Origin: a virus
IMG/VR virus record: IMGVR_UViG_3300025292_000011
Span: 1-32,536 of that record
Direction: 5' to 3' (one strand)
Length of the DNA: 32,536 nucleotides
Positions 7,598 through 14,570 of the stretch are shown here, piece after piece. Within the stretch, counting starts at the first letter, position 1. Every line of letters begins with the position of its first letter. The position numbers and the translations under genes are program-made. The notes under the pieces were generated by a model. That model worked only from the letters and a program-made list of their open reading frames with translations, ran no database searches and was not told the origin of the DNA.

Positions 7598-8098
7598 ATG
7601 AATTCCAATGACACATTATATTTTGCAAAGGTTAAAGAGGAAGCTATTGTTCCAACTAAACGAAAAGAAGATGGATGCTATGATATCTATGTACTCTTTA
7701 ATGAAGATGAAGTAACAATTAAACCTCATGAGATTGTAGGTTTTGATACAGGTATTGCAACAGCAGTAAGTTACAAATATCGATTAGATTTCCAACGTGA
7801 AAGAGGATCAACAGGCTCAATCGGATTAGTTCCTCGTTGTGGTCAAGTGGATAGTGGTTATCGTGGAGAAGTATTCTTGAAGTTACAAAATACAACTGAT
7901 AAAAATATTGTTATTTCTAAATTAGTTACAGACAAAGTGGAAACTGAAACAGAAGTTAAATATCCAATTACTAAAGCAGTATGTCAAATGGCAGTTGAAA
8001 TTGTACCTGAAGTAACCGAAGAAGTCATTTCATATGAGGATTTATTAAAAATTCCATCTGAACGTGGTACAGGCGCTTTAGGTAGTAGTGGTAAGTAA
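7598..8098 (+). CDS. dut: dUTP diphosphatase (trimeric dUTPase)
   Basis: A 166-residue protein with the five dUTPase motifs: 'DGCYDIYV' (motif 1, D instead of the usual A/D pattern), 'RGSTGSIGL' (motif 2, usually RSS), 'GQVDSGYRGEV' (motif 3, very clear, with the catalytic Asp), 'AVCQMAVEIV' (motif 4) and the C-terminal 'RGTGALGSSGK' (motif 5, usually RGxxGFGSTG). Motifs 2 and 5 are slightly divergent. It hydrolyses dUTP to dUMP, preventing uracil in DNA and feeding the downstream thymidylate synthase. Good ribosome binding site (AAAGGGGAT); a terminator-like hairpin follows. Confidence 0.88.
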   Translation: MNSNDTLYFAKVKEEAIVPTKRKEDGCYDIYVLFNEDEVTIKPHEIVGFDTGIATAVSYKYRLDFQRERGSTGSIGLVPRCGQVDSGYRGEVFLKLQNTTDKNIVISKLVTDKVETETEVKYPITKAVCQMAVEIVPEVTEEVISYEDLLKIPSERGTGALGSSGK

Positions 8099-8121
8099 CG
8101 AATAATTGATATAATTAACAG

Positions 8122-8160
8122 AATAGTGGTATGAATAACAAATTTATATCACTATTTTTC
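8122..8160 (+). terminator. Rho-independent terminator after dut
   Basis: AATAGTGGTAT (8122-8132) pairs with ATATCACTATT (8146-8156), 11 pairs with one G-U, followed by TTTC. AT-rich, so moderate strength. Confidence 0.5.
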
Positions 8161-8226
8161 AATAAATCATGGATATTATTGAAAGTTAATAATGGGTAGT
8201 GACCGTCACCAGAGGAGAAATTAATT

Positions 8227-8370
8227 ATGACTGTTGAATGTAAAGATAATGTAATTGTAGGGTACGATGCTGAAGGAAATGAGACATTTAAAATTGATAA
8301 TGATAACAATACTTGGTTTAAAGGTTACATAGTTGGAGTAGATTTAGCGAATGAAAAGGAGACTAACTAA
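8227..8370 (+). CDS. Small acidic protein, 47 residues
   Basis: ATG 8227 follows AGAGGAGAAATT. The peptide reads MTVECKDNVIVGYDAEGNET, then 'DNDNNTWFKGYIVGVDLANE', and stops at 8370, one base before the next start. It is compact, probably all-beta, with no recognised family. Its 3' end contains the AAAAGGAG ribosome binding site of the next gene, so the two are coupled. Confidence 0.6.
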   Translation: MTVECKDNVIVGYDAEGNETFKIDNDNNTWFKGYIVGVDLANEKETN

Positions 8371-8371
8371 T

Positions 8372-8722
8372 ATGATGAAATCACGCAAACAACGTAAATT
8401 AGAAGCTAAACAAAATAATGAGGTATTCGTTCCACAATATAACGGTACAGGAGTATTATCATTTGAAGATTTTTATGGAGTGGGTAATGAACGATTTAAC
8501 AATAAGTTTATACAGTTTCTAAAGCCTTCAGAAACACCACATGAATTTACGGAATGTATTCCAATTGAAGAAGTAGAAAACGTATCTGAGGATTTAGTAA
8601 CTAATAAAGAAGAGAAGATTGAAGTAGTGGAAGTAGAGTTAGTTAAAGAAACGCCTAAAAGTAAGAAAGCTAAAAAGGAAAGTAAGTTTAAAAACAAGTT
8701 AAAGAAGCTATTTAATAAATAA
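8372..8722 (+). CDS. Hypothetical charged protein, 116 residues
   Basis: The start is taken at ATG 8372 (MMKSRKQRKLEAKQ), with AGGAG about 10 bases upstream; ATG 8351 would sit before the ribosome binding site. Both ends are very basic (final residues SKFKNKLKKLFNK) and the centre is acidic ('EEVENVSEDLVTNKEEKIEV'). There is no membrane segment. Such a basic-acidic-basic layout suggests a flexible nucleic-acid or membrane-surface binder, but no family is recognised. Confidence 0.55.
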   Translation: MMKSRKQRKLEAKQNNEVFVPQYNGTGVLSFEDFYGVGNERFNNKFIQFLKPSETPHEFTECIPIEEVENVSEDLVTNKEEKIEVVEVELVKETPKSKKAKKESKFKNKLKKLFNK

Positions 8723-8739
8723 AATACATAATTACATAC
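8720..8739 (+). repeat. Representative gene-end motif TAAAATACATAA (double copy)
   Basis: Here the stop codon TAA itself begins TAAAATACATAATTACATA. Similar motifs lie at the 3' end of, or just before, many genes in the window, always on the coding strand: + strand near 1481, 2268, 2731, 3317, 3841, 10076 and 10812; minus strand near 16180, 16490, 21475, 22480, 27690 and 28160. Confidence 0.5.
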
Positions 8740-8769
8740 GAGAGTGGATTATTTCTGCTCTCATTTTTA
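8740..8769 (+). terminator. Weak terminator-like hairpin before thyA
   Basis: GAGAG (8740-8744) pairs with CTCTC (8758-8762), followed by ATTTTTATT. The short stem makes it weak; partial readthrough is likely. Confidence 0.35.
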
Positions 8770-8788
8770 TTCATAAGGAGAGATTAGG

Positions 8789-9652
8789 TTGACCGAATTA
8801 AATAAAGCAGAAAAGTATCTGATTGAAAACTTAACTAGATTGGCTAATGAAGGTTGTATGGACGATAATCCTAGACCTAAATGGAAAGACGGAACTCCTG
8901 CATATAGCGCATTTATCAGTCCAGTATTTGAAACTTATGATATTTCAAAAGGTGAGACTCCTATTACAGAATTACGTCCAATAGCAATTAAAAGTGGTAT
9001 CGGAGAGATTGAATGGATTTATAAGGATCAAAGTAATGATCTGAAGCTACTACGTGACAATTACAATATCCAATGGTGGAATGAATTTGATATCGGAGAC
9101 GATTCAATAGGTATTAGATATGGGGCAACCGTAAAGAAACATGATTTAATGAATAATTTATTAGACGGTTTAATGAATAACAAGTTTGGTCGTAGACATA
9201 TCTTATCCATGTGGCAGAATGAGGATTTTAAGGAATCTGATGGCTTGAACCCATGTTGCTACAGCACTATGTTTACTGTAAGAAAAGTAAAAGAGGATTT
9301 CTACTTAGATATGACATTAACGTCTCGTAGCAGTGATTACCTAACAGCAGGACACATAAATAGGATGCAATATTTAGCGTTTCAAATGATGATAGCTAAA
9401 CACACTTCAATGAAGGTTGGTAAGTTTAATATGCTAACTCAAAACCTTCATATCTATGACAAACACTCTGATAACGCTATAGAAATGTTGAAGCGAGTAG
9501 AAGAATTAAAATCTAGAGAAGTTCAGTCTCAACCTAATTTAATTCTAAATGTCCCTGATGGTACTAATTTTTATGACATTTCAGAAAAGGATTTTGAGTT
9601 GATTGACTATAACCCAATCTTACCACAACTTAAATTTGAATTAGCAGTGTAA
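8789..9652 (+). CDS. thyA: ThyA-type thymidylate synthase (divergent, phi3T ThyP-like)
   Basis: The 287-residue protein aligns by eye with the phi3T/B. subtilis ThyA branch. 'KWKDGTPAYSAF' is the N-terminal phosphate-loop region. 'EIEWIYKDQSNDLKLL' matches the ELLWIWQLKSNDV segment, keeping the Glu. 'FGRRHILSMW' carries the Arg pair, 'GLNPCCYSTMF' the nucleophilic Cys, 'SRSSDYLTAGHIN' the RSxD and dUMP-discriminating Asn, and 'NLHIYDKHSDN' the His-x-Tyr. The family's GD-x-H-x-Y has QN in place of GD, so a normally conserved Asp is Asn. It should convert dUMP to dTMP, linking dUTPase to DHFR. TTG start with AAGGAGAGATTAGG. Altered specificity cannot be excluded. Confidence 0.8.
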   Translation: MTELNKAEKYLIENLTRLANEGCMDDNPRPKWKDGTPAYSAFISPVFETYDISKGETPITELRPIAIKSGIGEIEWIYKDQSNDLKLLRDNYNIQWWNEFDIGDDSIGIRYGATVKKHDLMNNLLDGLMNNKFGRRHILSMWQNEDFKESDGLNPCCYSTMFTVRKVKEDFYLDMTLTSRSSDYLTAGHINRMQYLAFQMMIAKHTSMKVGKFNMLTQNLHIYDKHSDNAIEMLKRVEELKSREVQSQPNLILNVPDGTNFYDISEKDFELIDYNPILPQLKFELAV

Positions 9653-9681
9653 TCATATGTATAAAAAGGAAGGAGTGCCAA

Positions 9682-9987
9682 TTGATAATTAACGAATGGA
9701 TAGTTAACACTTATATATGGACAGTTGTAGTATCAGTTTTATTACTAATGATAATAATACCAACGAGTATTTATTTTAAAAATTATTCTATTTCAAAAAT
9801 AAATATATACATAGGTATAGGAGTATTGGTTTTTGCAGTATTAGCATCTTCATTATCAACAAAAGAAAAACATATCTACTACAATTACAAAAACTACAGC
9901 GAAGTAGAACAATTAGAATCTGATGGATGGGAAGTAGTTACTGTATATAGCAACAAGAAAATCATTCATGCCAAGAAAGATAAATAG
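9682..9987 (+). CDS. Small membrane protein with two transmembrane helices
   Basis: A 101-residue protein starting with TTG behind AAGGAAGGAGTG. Helices are predicted at about 8-29 (WTVVVSVLLLMIIIPTSIYF) and 40-57; the C-terminal 40 residues are polar, ending 'EVEQLESDGWEVVTVYSNKK'. That last part resembles the small beta-hairpin tails of DUF4177-like proteins (LNxxGxEGWEVV pattern), a tentative match. It is probably in the host membrane. Function unknown. Confidence 0.6.
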   Translation: MIINEWIVNTYIWTVVVSVLLLMIIIPTSIYFKNYSISKINIYIGIGVLVFAVLASSLSTKEKHIYYNYKNYSEVEQLESDGWEVVTVYSNKKIIHAKKDK

Positions 9988-10022
9988 AGAGCGAATGCTA
10001 GTAGATGGCACTCACTCTCTAT
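9984..10022 (+). other. Long hairpin overlapping the stop codon
   Basis: ATAGAGAGCGAATGC (9984-9998) pairs with GCACTCACTCTCTAT (10008-10022) over 15 positions with two mismatches. No T-run follows, so it is not a clear terminator. Its 3' arm shares two bases with the next fold at 10021-10075. Confidence 0.5.
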
Positions 10023-10075
10023 GTGACTAATTGTGGAATCAGGAAAATTCGGTTTAAGTCACATCTTGATTCTAC
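10021..10075 (+). other. Interleaved stems (pseudoknot-like RNA element) upstream of DHFR
   Basis: ATGTGACT (10021-10028) pairs perfectly with AGTCACAT (10057-10064), and GTGGAATCA (10033-10041) pairs with TGATTCTAC (10067-10075, one G-U). The two stems interleave, so they either form an H-type pseudoknot or exclude each other. The 21-nt repeat 10036-10056 lies between them. It is about 43 bases before the DHFR start and could be a regulatory leader or a DNA-binding site. Confidence 0.4.
10036..10056 (+). repeat. 21-nt intergenic repeat, copy 1
   Basis: Starts GAATCAGGAAAATTCGG and ends TTTA. An identical 21-base copy lies on the minus strand at 21434-21454. Both are intergenic, downstream of a gene and beside a hairpin. 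GAAT...ATTC inside it is a short inverted repeat, as in a repressor half-site pair. Confidence 0.75.
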
Positions 10076-10117
10076 TATAAATACATGAAAAGCGTCAATA
10101 TCTATTGGAGGATAGAA

Positions 10118-10621
10118 ATGTCAATTAATATTATTACAGCAATTAATAAAAATAATGCAATTGGAATGAACAATCAGCTCTTATATAAGATTAAAAAAGA
10201 TTTACAACGCTTTAAATCGCTCACACGAGGTAATCATTGTTTGATGGGTAAGAATACTTTTGAATCGTTGCCTAATCCATTACCTAAACGTACAAACGTA
10301 GTCTTAACATCTGATAAAAATTACATAGTACCTAATGGAGTAATTGTGGAATCATCATTCGAGAAGATTCTTAATCATTATTTACATACGGGAATGCAGG
10401 ACAAGGATTTATTTATTTGCGGTGGATCAAAGTTATATGAACAAGTATTACCTTATACGGATAAAGTTTTTATCACACTGATACACGATGATAAAAAAGG
10501 CGATACTCATTTTCCATATGAACAAGTTAAGCAACAATTTAAAGAAATACATAGGGAAGAACATGCGGAAAATGGGTTGAAGTTTGAATTTATCAATTAT
10601 GTGAGAAAGGAGAATGTTTGA
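10118..10621 (+). CDS. folA: Dihydrofolate reductase
   Basis: The start is taken at ATG 10118 (MSINIITAINKN) because GGAGG lies 6 bases upstream. The 167-residue protein has 'NAIGMNNQLLYKIKKDLQRF' (the IGxxNxLPW...D region, keeping the active-site Asp but with Leu-Tyr for the usual Pro-Trp), 'CLMGKNTFESL' (MGRxTxES), 'LPKRTNVVLTS' and 'ICGGSKLYEQVLPYTDKVFIT' (the NADPH-binding GG and xLYxxxLP). It regenerates tetrahydrofolate consumed by thymidylate synthase. It overlaps the next small gene as TGATG. Confidence 0.88.
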   Translation: MSINIITAINKNNAIGMNNQLLYKIKKDLQRFKSLTRGNHCLMGKNTFESLPNPLPKRTNVVLTSDKNYIVPNGVIVESSFEKILNHYLHTGMQDKDLFICGGSKLYEQVLPYTDKVFITLIHDDKKGDTHFPYEQVKQQFKEIHREEHAENGLKFEFINYVRKENV

Positions 10622-10755
10622 TGGGTAAGATTAGGAATAACGTAAAATTATATAAGATTGAAACAAATGAAAAAGAGAATATTAATACATATAAAGCTAA
10701 TATTGAAAACCTAATTATCGCTATGCTGTTTGATTACATTAAAAATAAACAATAA
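10621..10755 (+). CDS. Small protein, 44 residues, overlapping DHFR
   Basis: The ATG at 10621 shares its A with the DHFR stop (TGATG), a classic coupled start, and AGAAAGGAG lies just upstream within DHFR. The peptide (MGKIRNNVKLYKIETNEKEN, ending 'LIIAMLFDYIKNKQ') is basic with a hydrophobic C-terminal helix. It precedes the integrase, so it is a candidate for a recombination directionality factor by position and size only; no homology is recognised. Confidence 0.5.
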   Translation: MGKIRNNVKLYKIETNEKENINTYKANIENLIIAMLFDYIKNKQ

Positions 10756-10762
10756 TTTCAAC

Positions 10763-10799
10763 AAGCAGGATGATATATTTCTATCGTCTTGCTTTTATC
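10763..10799 (+). terminator. Rho-independent terminator before the integrase
   Basis: AAGCAGGATGATA (10763-10775) pairs with TATCGTCTTGCTT (10782-10794), 13 pairs including two G-U wobbles, followed by TTATCT. It separates the nucleotide operon from the integrase. Confidence 0.6.
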
Positions 10800-10817
10800 T
10801 ATGTGTGATTATAAAAT
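10789..10817 (+). promoter_or_regulatory. Possible promoter for the integrase
   Basis: TTGCTT (10789-10794), 17-base spacer, TAAAAT (10812-10817). The -35 overlaps the terminator stem. Matches are 4/6 and 5/6, so it is a modest candidate. Confidence 0.4.
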
Positions 10818-10863
10818 ATATACATAGCGTTATAAAAGGTATACGAAAATAATGGAGGTTATC

Positions 10864-13317
10864 ATGGTGATGGATGAAAATTTATTCTCAAAAGAAAACA
10901 AATATAAAAAAATGCAGAGGTCAAATGTTATAGTAGATGAATTTGGTGAACGTCAAATACTAATTGGTGTATTAGAACGAGTATCCACTGACACTCAAGC
11001 TGTAGATGGCGATTCTCTTGAGATGCAACGTGAAATGGCTCAAGATTATGCTAATTCTATAGGAGGAATCATTTATAAATTTTATACAGAGGAAGGCGTA
11101 TCTGCTTCGAAAGTTAGATTAGAAAAGCGTGAAAAAGTACAACAATTGATTCAAGATATTAAAGATAATAAGGTAAATTACGTAATAGCTTATAAGCGTG
11201 ATCGTATGTTTCGTAACACACAAGAATACATGTGGTTTATTCAATTCTTAGCAGACAATAACTGTGAAATTTATTTAACTGCTCGTGGAGAACAACAAAT
11301 AGATTTATCTGCATTTAAAACAGCAGGAGCTAGTAAAATGATGGAAGTTGTAATGTCTATGGTTGCAGAAATGGAGTCAGCGACAACATCTGCTCGTGTG
11401 TCAGATACCATGATATCTAAAGCGCAAAAAGGTGAGTTTACAGGAGGAAGTGTACCAATAGGGTATAAACTAGAAAACGGAAAATACGTACCAATAAAAG
11501 GTGCAAAAAGTATTTTTGAAAAAATAGAAGATTTATATCTACAAGGGTATGGAATGATGACCATTGCAAAATGGTTAAATGGAGCAGAAATAAAAAACTT
11601 ACCGACATTAACCTTACCGATACCGAAGCCTATTTCTTATTCTTCTACGGAATTATGGAATCATAGGAACATTAACACAATACTATTTAATCCTGTTTAT
11701 ACTGGACATTTGCAATACCAAAGTAAAAAAAATATCGATTTAGATAGGATTATAGAAAAAAGCGATATGATTATTCCTTTACGTACAGAGGAAAGACAAC
11801 GGGATATTAATTTATTACAAGCAAAAAAGAAAAAGGGAGTTAGACCTCCAAGAGCATACAACACCACTTTCTTATTGTCTGGATTATTATTTTGTGACGA
11901 ATGTGGAGAAAAATTTTTAACAAGTACAACTCAAGACAAAGAGGGTAAAAGACGTTCTTATTATGTATGCAAAAATAAAAGGTCTAATTATAAAAATACT
12001 CATTGCAATAATCATGGATACAGAAAGGAAGTTATTGAAGATTTAATATTGAAGGCGGCGAAAGATAAAATTGCCGAATTTTTAAGTCCAAATGTATATG
12101 AAAAATTAAAAGCTAAAATTGAACTCGATAAATTAACTTATAGCAAACAATCTGATAATGTAGAAAAAAGAATTGAGGCGTTACAAGAAGAATTAAACAA
12201 TTATACTGAATTAGTGGGTCAATTAAAAGACGATTTTGAATTGCAAAAAGTATATCTACAAAAACAAAAGCAAATATTAATTGAACTTAATGATATGAAA
12301 GAGGCTTACGCAGTTTTGGCAGAAAAATCAGAAGGTGAAAGTAAAGACTTTAATTTAGAAGACTTTATGAGATTGGCAACTAATTTCGGTGATGTGGTAG
12401 AGAATGCTCCTGTAGGAATACAGAAACAGTTGTTAGAAGACTTATTCACTGATATATATGTTAACAAAGAAGGCAATGTATCCCTTAAAATACGAGCAGG
12501 ATTAGCGGATAACAGTAACATATTAGACGACGCTGACTCTAATGATGATTCTGAAGCTAGTATAAGTTTTAGTACAGGACGCTCGCCAGTGGTTGTGAAA
12601 GGTAGACAACAACGCATAAATGAGTTCGAAATAGAGTTCAATTATTTTGATTTTGTCTATGAAATCACTAGTATGTTATATAAAAATTTAGAGGATTACT
12701 TATCATCTTTCGATAAAAACATTCTAATTGAAAATGCTCATGCGATTGATTTAATTACTCTACCCGATTATAAGAATCGGGCATATAAAGATGATTTTAT
12801 TATTAGAAAAGCAATAAACGCTCAATATTTAATTACTCACTATGGGTTGAATTATTATTCATTAACTAAATATAGGGAAAAAACAGGATTAAGTTTAAAA
12901 ACGATAAAATCCATGATAGATACATCGGGTGGCTCATTCGAAGAGTATTTAGAATATTTACTAGACATTTATCCAAATATGATTGTCGATGAAGAACTAT
13001 TAGGGGTATGTATTAATATTTCAAATGAACGTGATAAGATATATGATGAAGCGTTATTTAAAGGTAAAATAAGATGCAAGTGCGGAAAGTTATATGTAAG
13101 AAAGAAATCTATTCACACCTCAAGATATGTCTGCCCTAACAAGAAAAATTGTCGAACTATAGGAATCAAGGAACTAGAACTAATTGAGAAAATAAAAGTG
13201 GACACTGGTTATATTATAAAATCATACAAAGATGTTGAAAATTTAATTGAAGGTATACAGGTGTATAACGAAAGAAAAAAATATAAAGTATTCTATAATG
13301 ACAGTAACACTAACTAA
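10864..13317 (+). CDS. Large serine recombinase (phage integrase), unusually long
   Basis: The start is ATG 10864, with GGAGG 5 bases upstream (ATG 10852 precedes the site), giving 817 residues. Catalytic Ser is about residue 41 in 'LERVSTDTQ'; 'YKRDRMFRN' holds catalytic Arg. The recombinase domain runs to about 330. A first zinc ribbon (CDEC...C...C, about 342-380) is followed by a coiled coil (about 400-490). 'LEDLFTDIYVNKEGNVSLKI' at about 525 is the usual end of this family. An atypical 280-residue extension follows, with a second ribbon (CKCG...CPNKKNC, about 737-760). The frame stops at 13317, but the +1 frame continues with a recombinase-like tail to 13405. It is not an SprA orthologue by eye. 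It should integrate the phage at a specific att site. Confidence 0.9.
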   Translation: MVMDENLFSKENKYKKMQRSNVIVDEFGERQILIGVLERVSTDTQAVDGDSLEMQREMAQDYANSIGGIIYKFYTEEGVSASKVRLEKREKVQQLIQDIKDNKVNYVIAYKRDRMFRNTQEYMWFIQFLADNNCEIYLTARGEQQIDLSAFKTAGASKMMEVVMSMVAEMESATTSARVSDTMISKAQKGEFTGGSVPIGYKLENGKYVPIKGAKSIFEKIEDLYLQGYGMMTIAKWLNGAEIKNLPTLTLPIPKPISYSSTELWNHRNINTILFNPVYTGHLQYQSKKNIDLDRIIEKSDMIIPLRTEERQRDINLLQAKKKKGVRPPRAYNTTFLLSGLLFCDECGEKFLTSTTQDKEGKRRSYYVCKNKRSNYKNTHCNNHGYRKEVIEDLILKAAKDKIAEFLSPNVYEKLKAKIELDKLTYSKQSDNVEKRIEALQEELNNYTELVGQLKDDFELQKVYLQKQKQILIELNDMKEAYAVLAEKSEGESKDFNLEDFMRLATNFGDVVENAPVGIQKQLLEDLFTDIYVNKEGNVSLKIRAGLADNSNILDDADSNDDSEASISFSTGRSPVVVKGRQQRINEFEIEFNYFDFVYEITSMLYKNLEDYLSSFDKNILIENAHAIDLITLPDYKNRAYKDDFIIRKAINAQYLITHYGLNYYSLTKYREKTGLSLKTIKSMIDTSGGSFEEYLEYLLDIYPNMIVDEELLGVCINISNERDKIYDEALFKGKIRCKCGKLYVRKKSIHTSRYVCPNKKNCRTIGIKELELIEKIKVDTGYIIKSYKDVENLIEGIQVYNERKKYKVFYNDSNTN

Positions 13318-13405
13318 TGAGATATTATTACAATTAAAAGAAAAAATAATCGACAAGATTGAAATTTATGAAGATGCTACATTTAAAATAATATACAACA
13401 CATAA
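13298..13405 (+). pseudogene. Frame-shifted recombinase C-terminal tail
   Basis: In the +1 frame relative to the integrase, 35 codons from ATG 13298 read MTVTLTNEILLQLKEK, then IIDKIEIYEDATFKIIYNT, which matches the conserved C-terminal strand motif of large serine recombinases. The frame is open upstream across an A7 tract at 13275-13281. There is no ribosome binding site of its own. It is probably the true end of the integrase after a one-base indel, or is made by slippage on the A7 tract. Confidence 0.5.
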
Positions 13406-13415
13406 CACTTTATAT

Positions 13416-13463
13416 TCTCCTTTACCTATGCGAAAATTAATGTATAGAAAGGGAGATTTTTTT
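13416..13463 (+). promoter_or_regulatory. Possible SD-sequestering or terminator hairpin before the radical SAM gene
   Basis: TCTCCTTT (13416-13423) can pair with AAAGGGAGA (13448-13456, one bulged G), which contains the ribosome binding site of the next gene. T7 follows directly. It may end integrase transcripts or mask translation. The loop is long (24 bases), so the fold is uncertain. Confidence 0.3.
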
Positions 13464-14567
13464 ATGCAAACATTAATAAAGCCTTACGATGAATGGGAAA
13501 GTTACCACGATATTGAAAGGTATGGGAAATTAACTTTATCAAACATTGAATTTACAACTACAAATCTTTGTAATATGCGTTGTGCCCATTGTGCAGTTGG
13601 TTACGCTTTACAAACAAAAGAAGATGAAGCTATTCCTAGTGAAGAAATAATCAAACACCTAGATGCTGTAGAAACACTCCGTACAATGAGTTTTACAGGT
13701 GGCGAACCGTTATTAACTAAACGTGGAATTAAAAATAACTTATTGCCACTTCTTAAATATGCTAAAAGCAGAGGCATTAAAACTCAAATTAATTCTAATC
13801 TAACTTTACCTATGGATCATTATGAATTAGTCGCTCCTTATTTAGACGTTATGCACATTTCTCATAACTGGTGTGATGAAAAGGAATTTGTTGAGACTGG
13901 ATTTGCTATGATGGATAGAAAGCCGCCTTTAGAAAAAAGAGCAGAGTTATACAGAAATATTCTAGATAATGCTAGAGAGCTTTCTAAAGGTGGAATGTTC
14001 GTATCAGCCGAAACTATGCTTAATCGTAATACAGTTCCTTATCTAAAGAAGATTCATAATGAAGTAGCTAATGAAATGCTTTGTAAAAGGCACGAAATTC
14101 ATCCTATGTATTCTAGTGACTACGCTGAAAGTTTAGAAACTATTGGATTGGACGAATATAGGGATGTAGTCAGTAACATTCTAGATTTTAGAAATGAAGA
14201 TATTTGGATATTATTTGGTACATTACCGTTTTACGCTTGTAGTTCTGACAAACGTGATTTAGCTTTATTAGATAGAATTAATAAGACTCCTAATACAACT
14301 ATCAGAAATGACGTGGATGGACGATCACGAATGAATTTAAATATTTTCACAGGGGATATTTCAGTATCGGACTTCACTGATGATGGAGCATCACTAGGTA
14401 ATATTCAAACAAGCACATTATTAAACATTTATGATAAATGGTTGAATACTAATATTTCTAACAGTATTAATTGTCATTGTCCTGCTGTTAAATGCTTAGG
14501 TTCTAATGTCATCGTTAAAAATATGTACTATCCAAATAAAACATTTGTGAGTGGTTCAGTGAGATAA
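13464..14567 (+). CDS. yfkAB: Radical SAM / CxCxxxxC protein, YfkAB-like
   Basis: The start is ATG 13464 (MQTLIKPYDEWESYHDIE), behind AAAGGGAGA; 367 residues, full length for YfkAB. The 4Fe-4S motif CNMRCAHC is at residues 36-43, 'TGGEP' at 78-82, 'YLDVMHISHNW' and 'GFAMMDRKP' in the middle, 'LFGTLPFYACS' and 'DGRSRMNLNIF' later, and the C-terminal CHCPAVKC (337-344) is the family-defining CxCxxxxC. All strongly match Bacillales YfkAB, a chromosomal protein of unknown substrate. It lies between the phage integrase and the tail module, as though it were cargo or the attachment-site gene. Base composition resembles its phage neighbours. A strong terminator follows. Confidence 0.9.
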   Translation: MQTLIKPYDEWESYHDIERYGKLTLSNIEFTTTNLCNMRCAHCAVGYALQTKEDEAIPSEEIIKHLDAVETLRTMSFTGGEPLLTKRGIKNNLLPLLKYAKSRGIKTQINSNLTLPMDHYELVAPYLDVMHISHNWCDEKEFVETGFAMMDRKPPLEKRAELYRNILDNARELSKGGMFVSAETMLNRNTVPYLKKIHNEVANEMLCKRHEIHPMYSSDYAESLETIGLDEYRDVVSNILDFRNEDIWILFGTLPFYACSSDKRDLALLDRINKTPNTTIRNDVDGRSRMNLNIFTGDISVSDFTDDGASLGNIQTSTLLNIYDKWLNTNISNSINCHCPAVKCLGSNVIVKNMYYPNKTFVSGSVR

Positions 14568-14570
14568 AAG

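Noticed and set aside
10621-10755. The 44-residue protein as the recombination directionality factor
   Set aside because: Size and position fit, but no sequence similarity to SprB-like factors can be seen, so it is left as unknown.
11885-12020. Integrase zinc-ribbon region as a transposase or IS fragment
   Set aside because: It is continuous with catalytic and recombinase domains in one frame; there are no terminal inverted repeats or target duplications.
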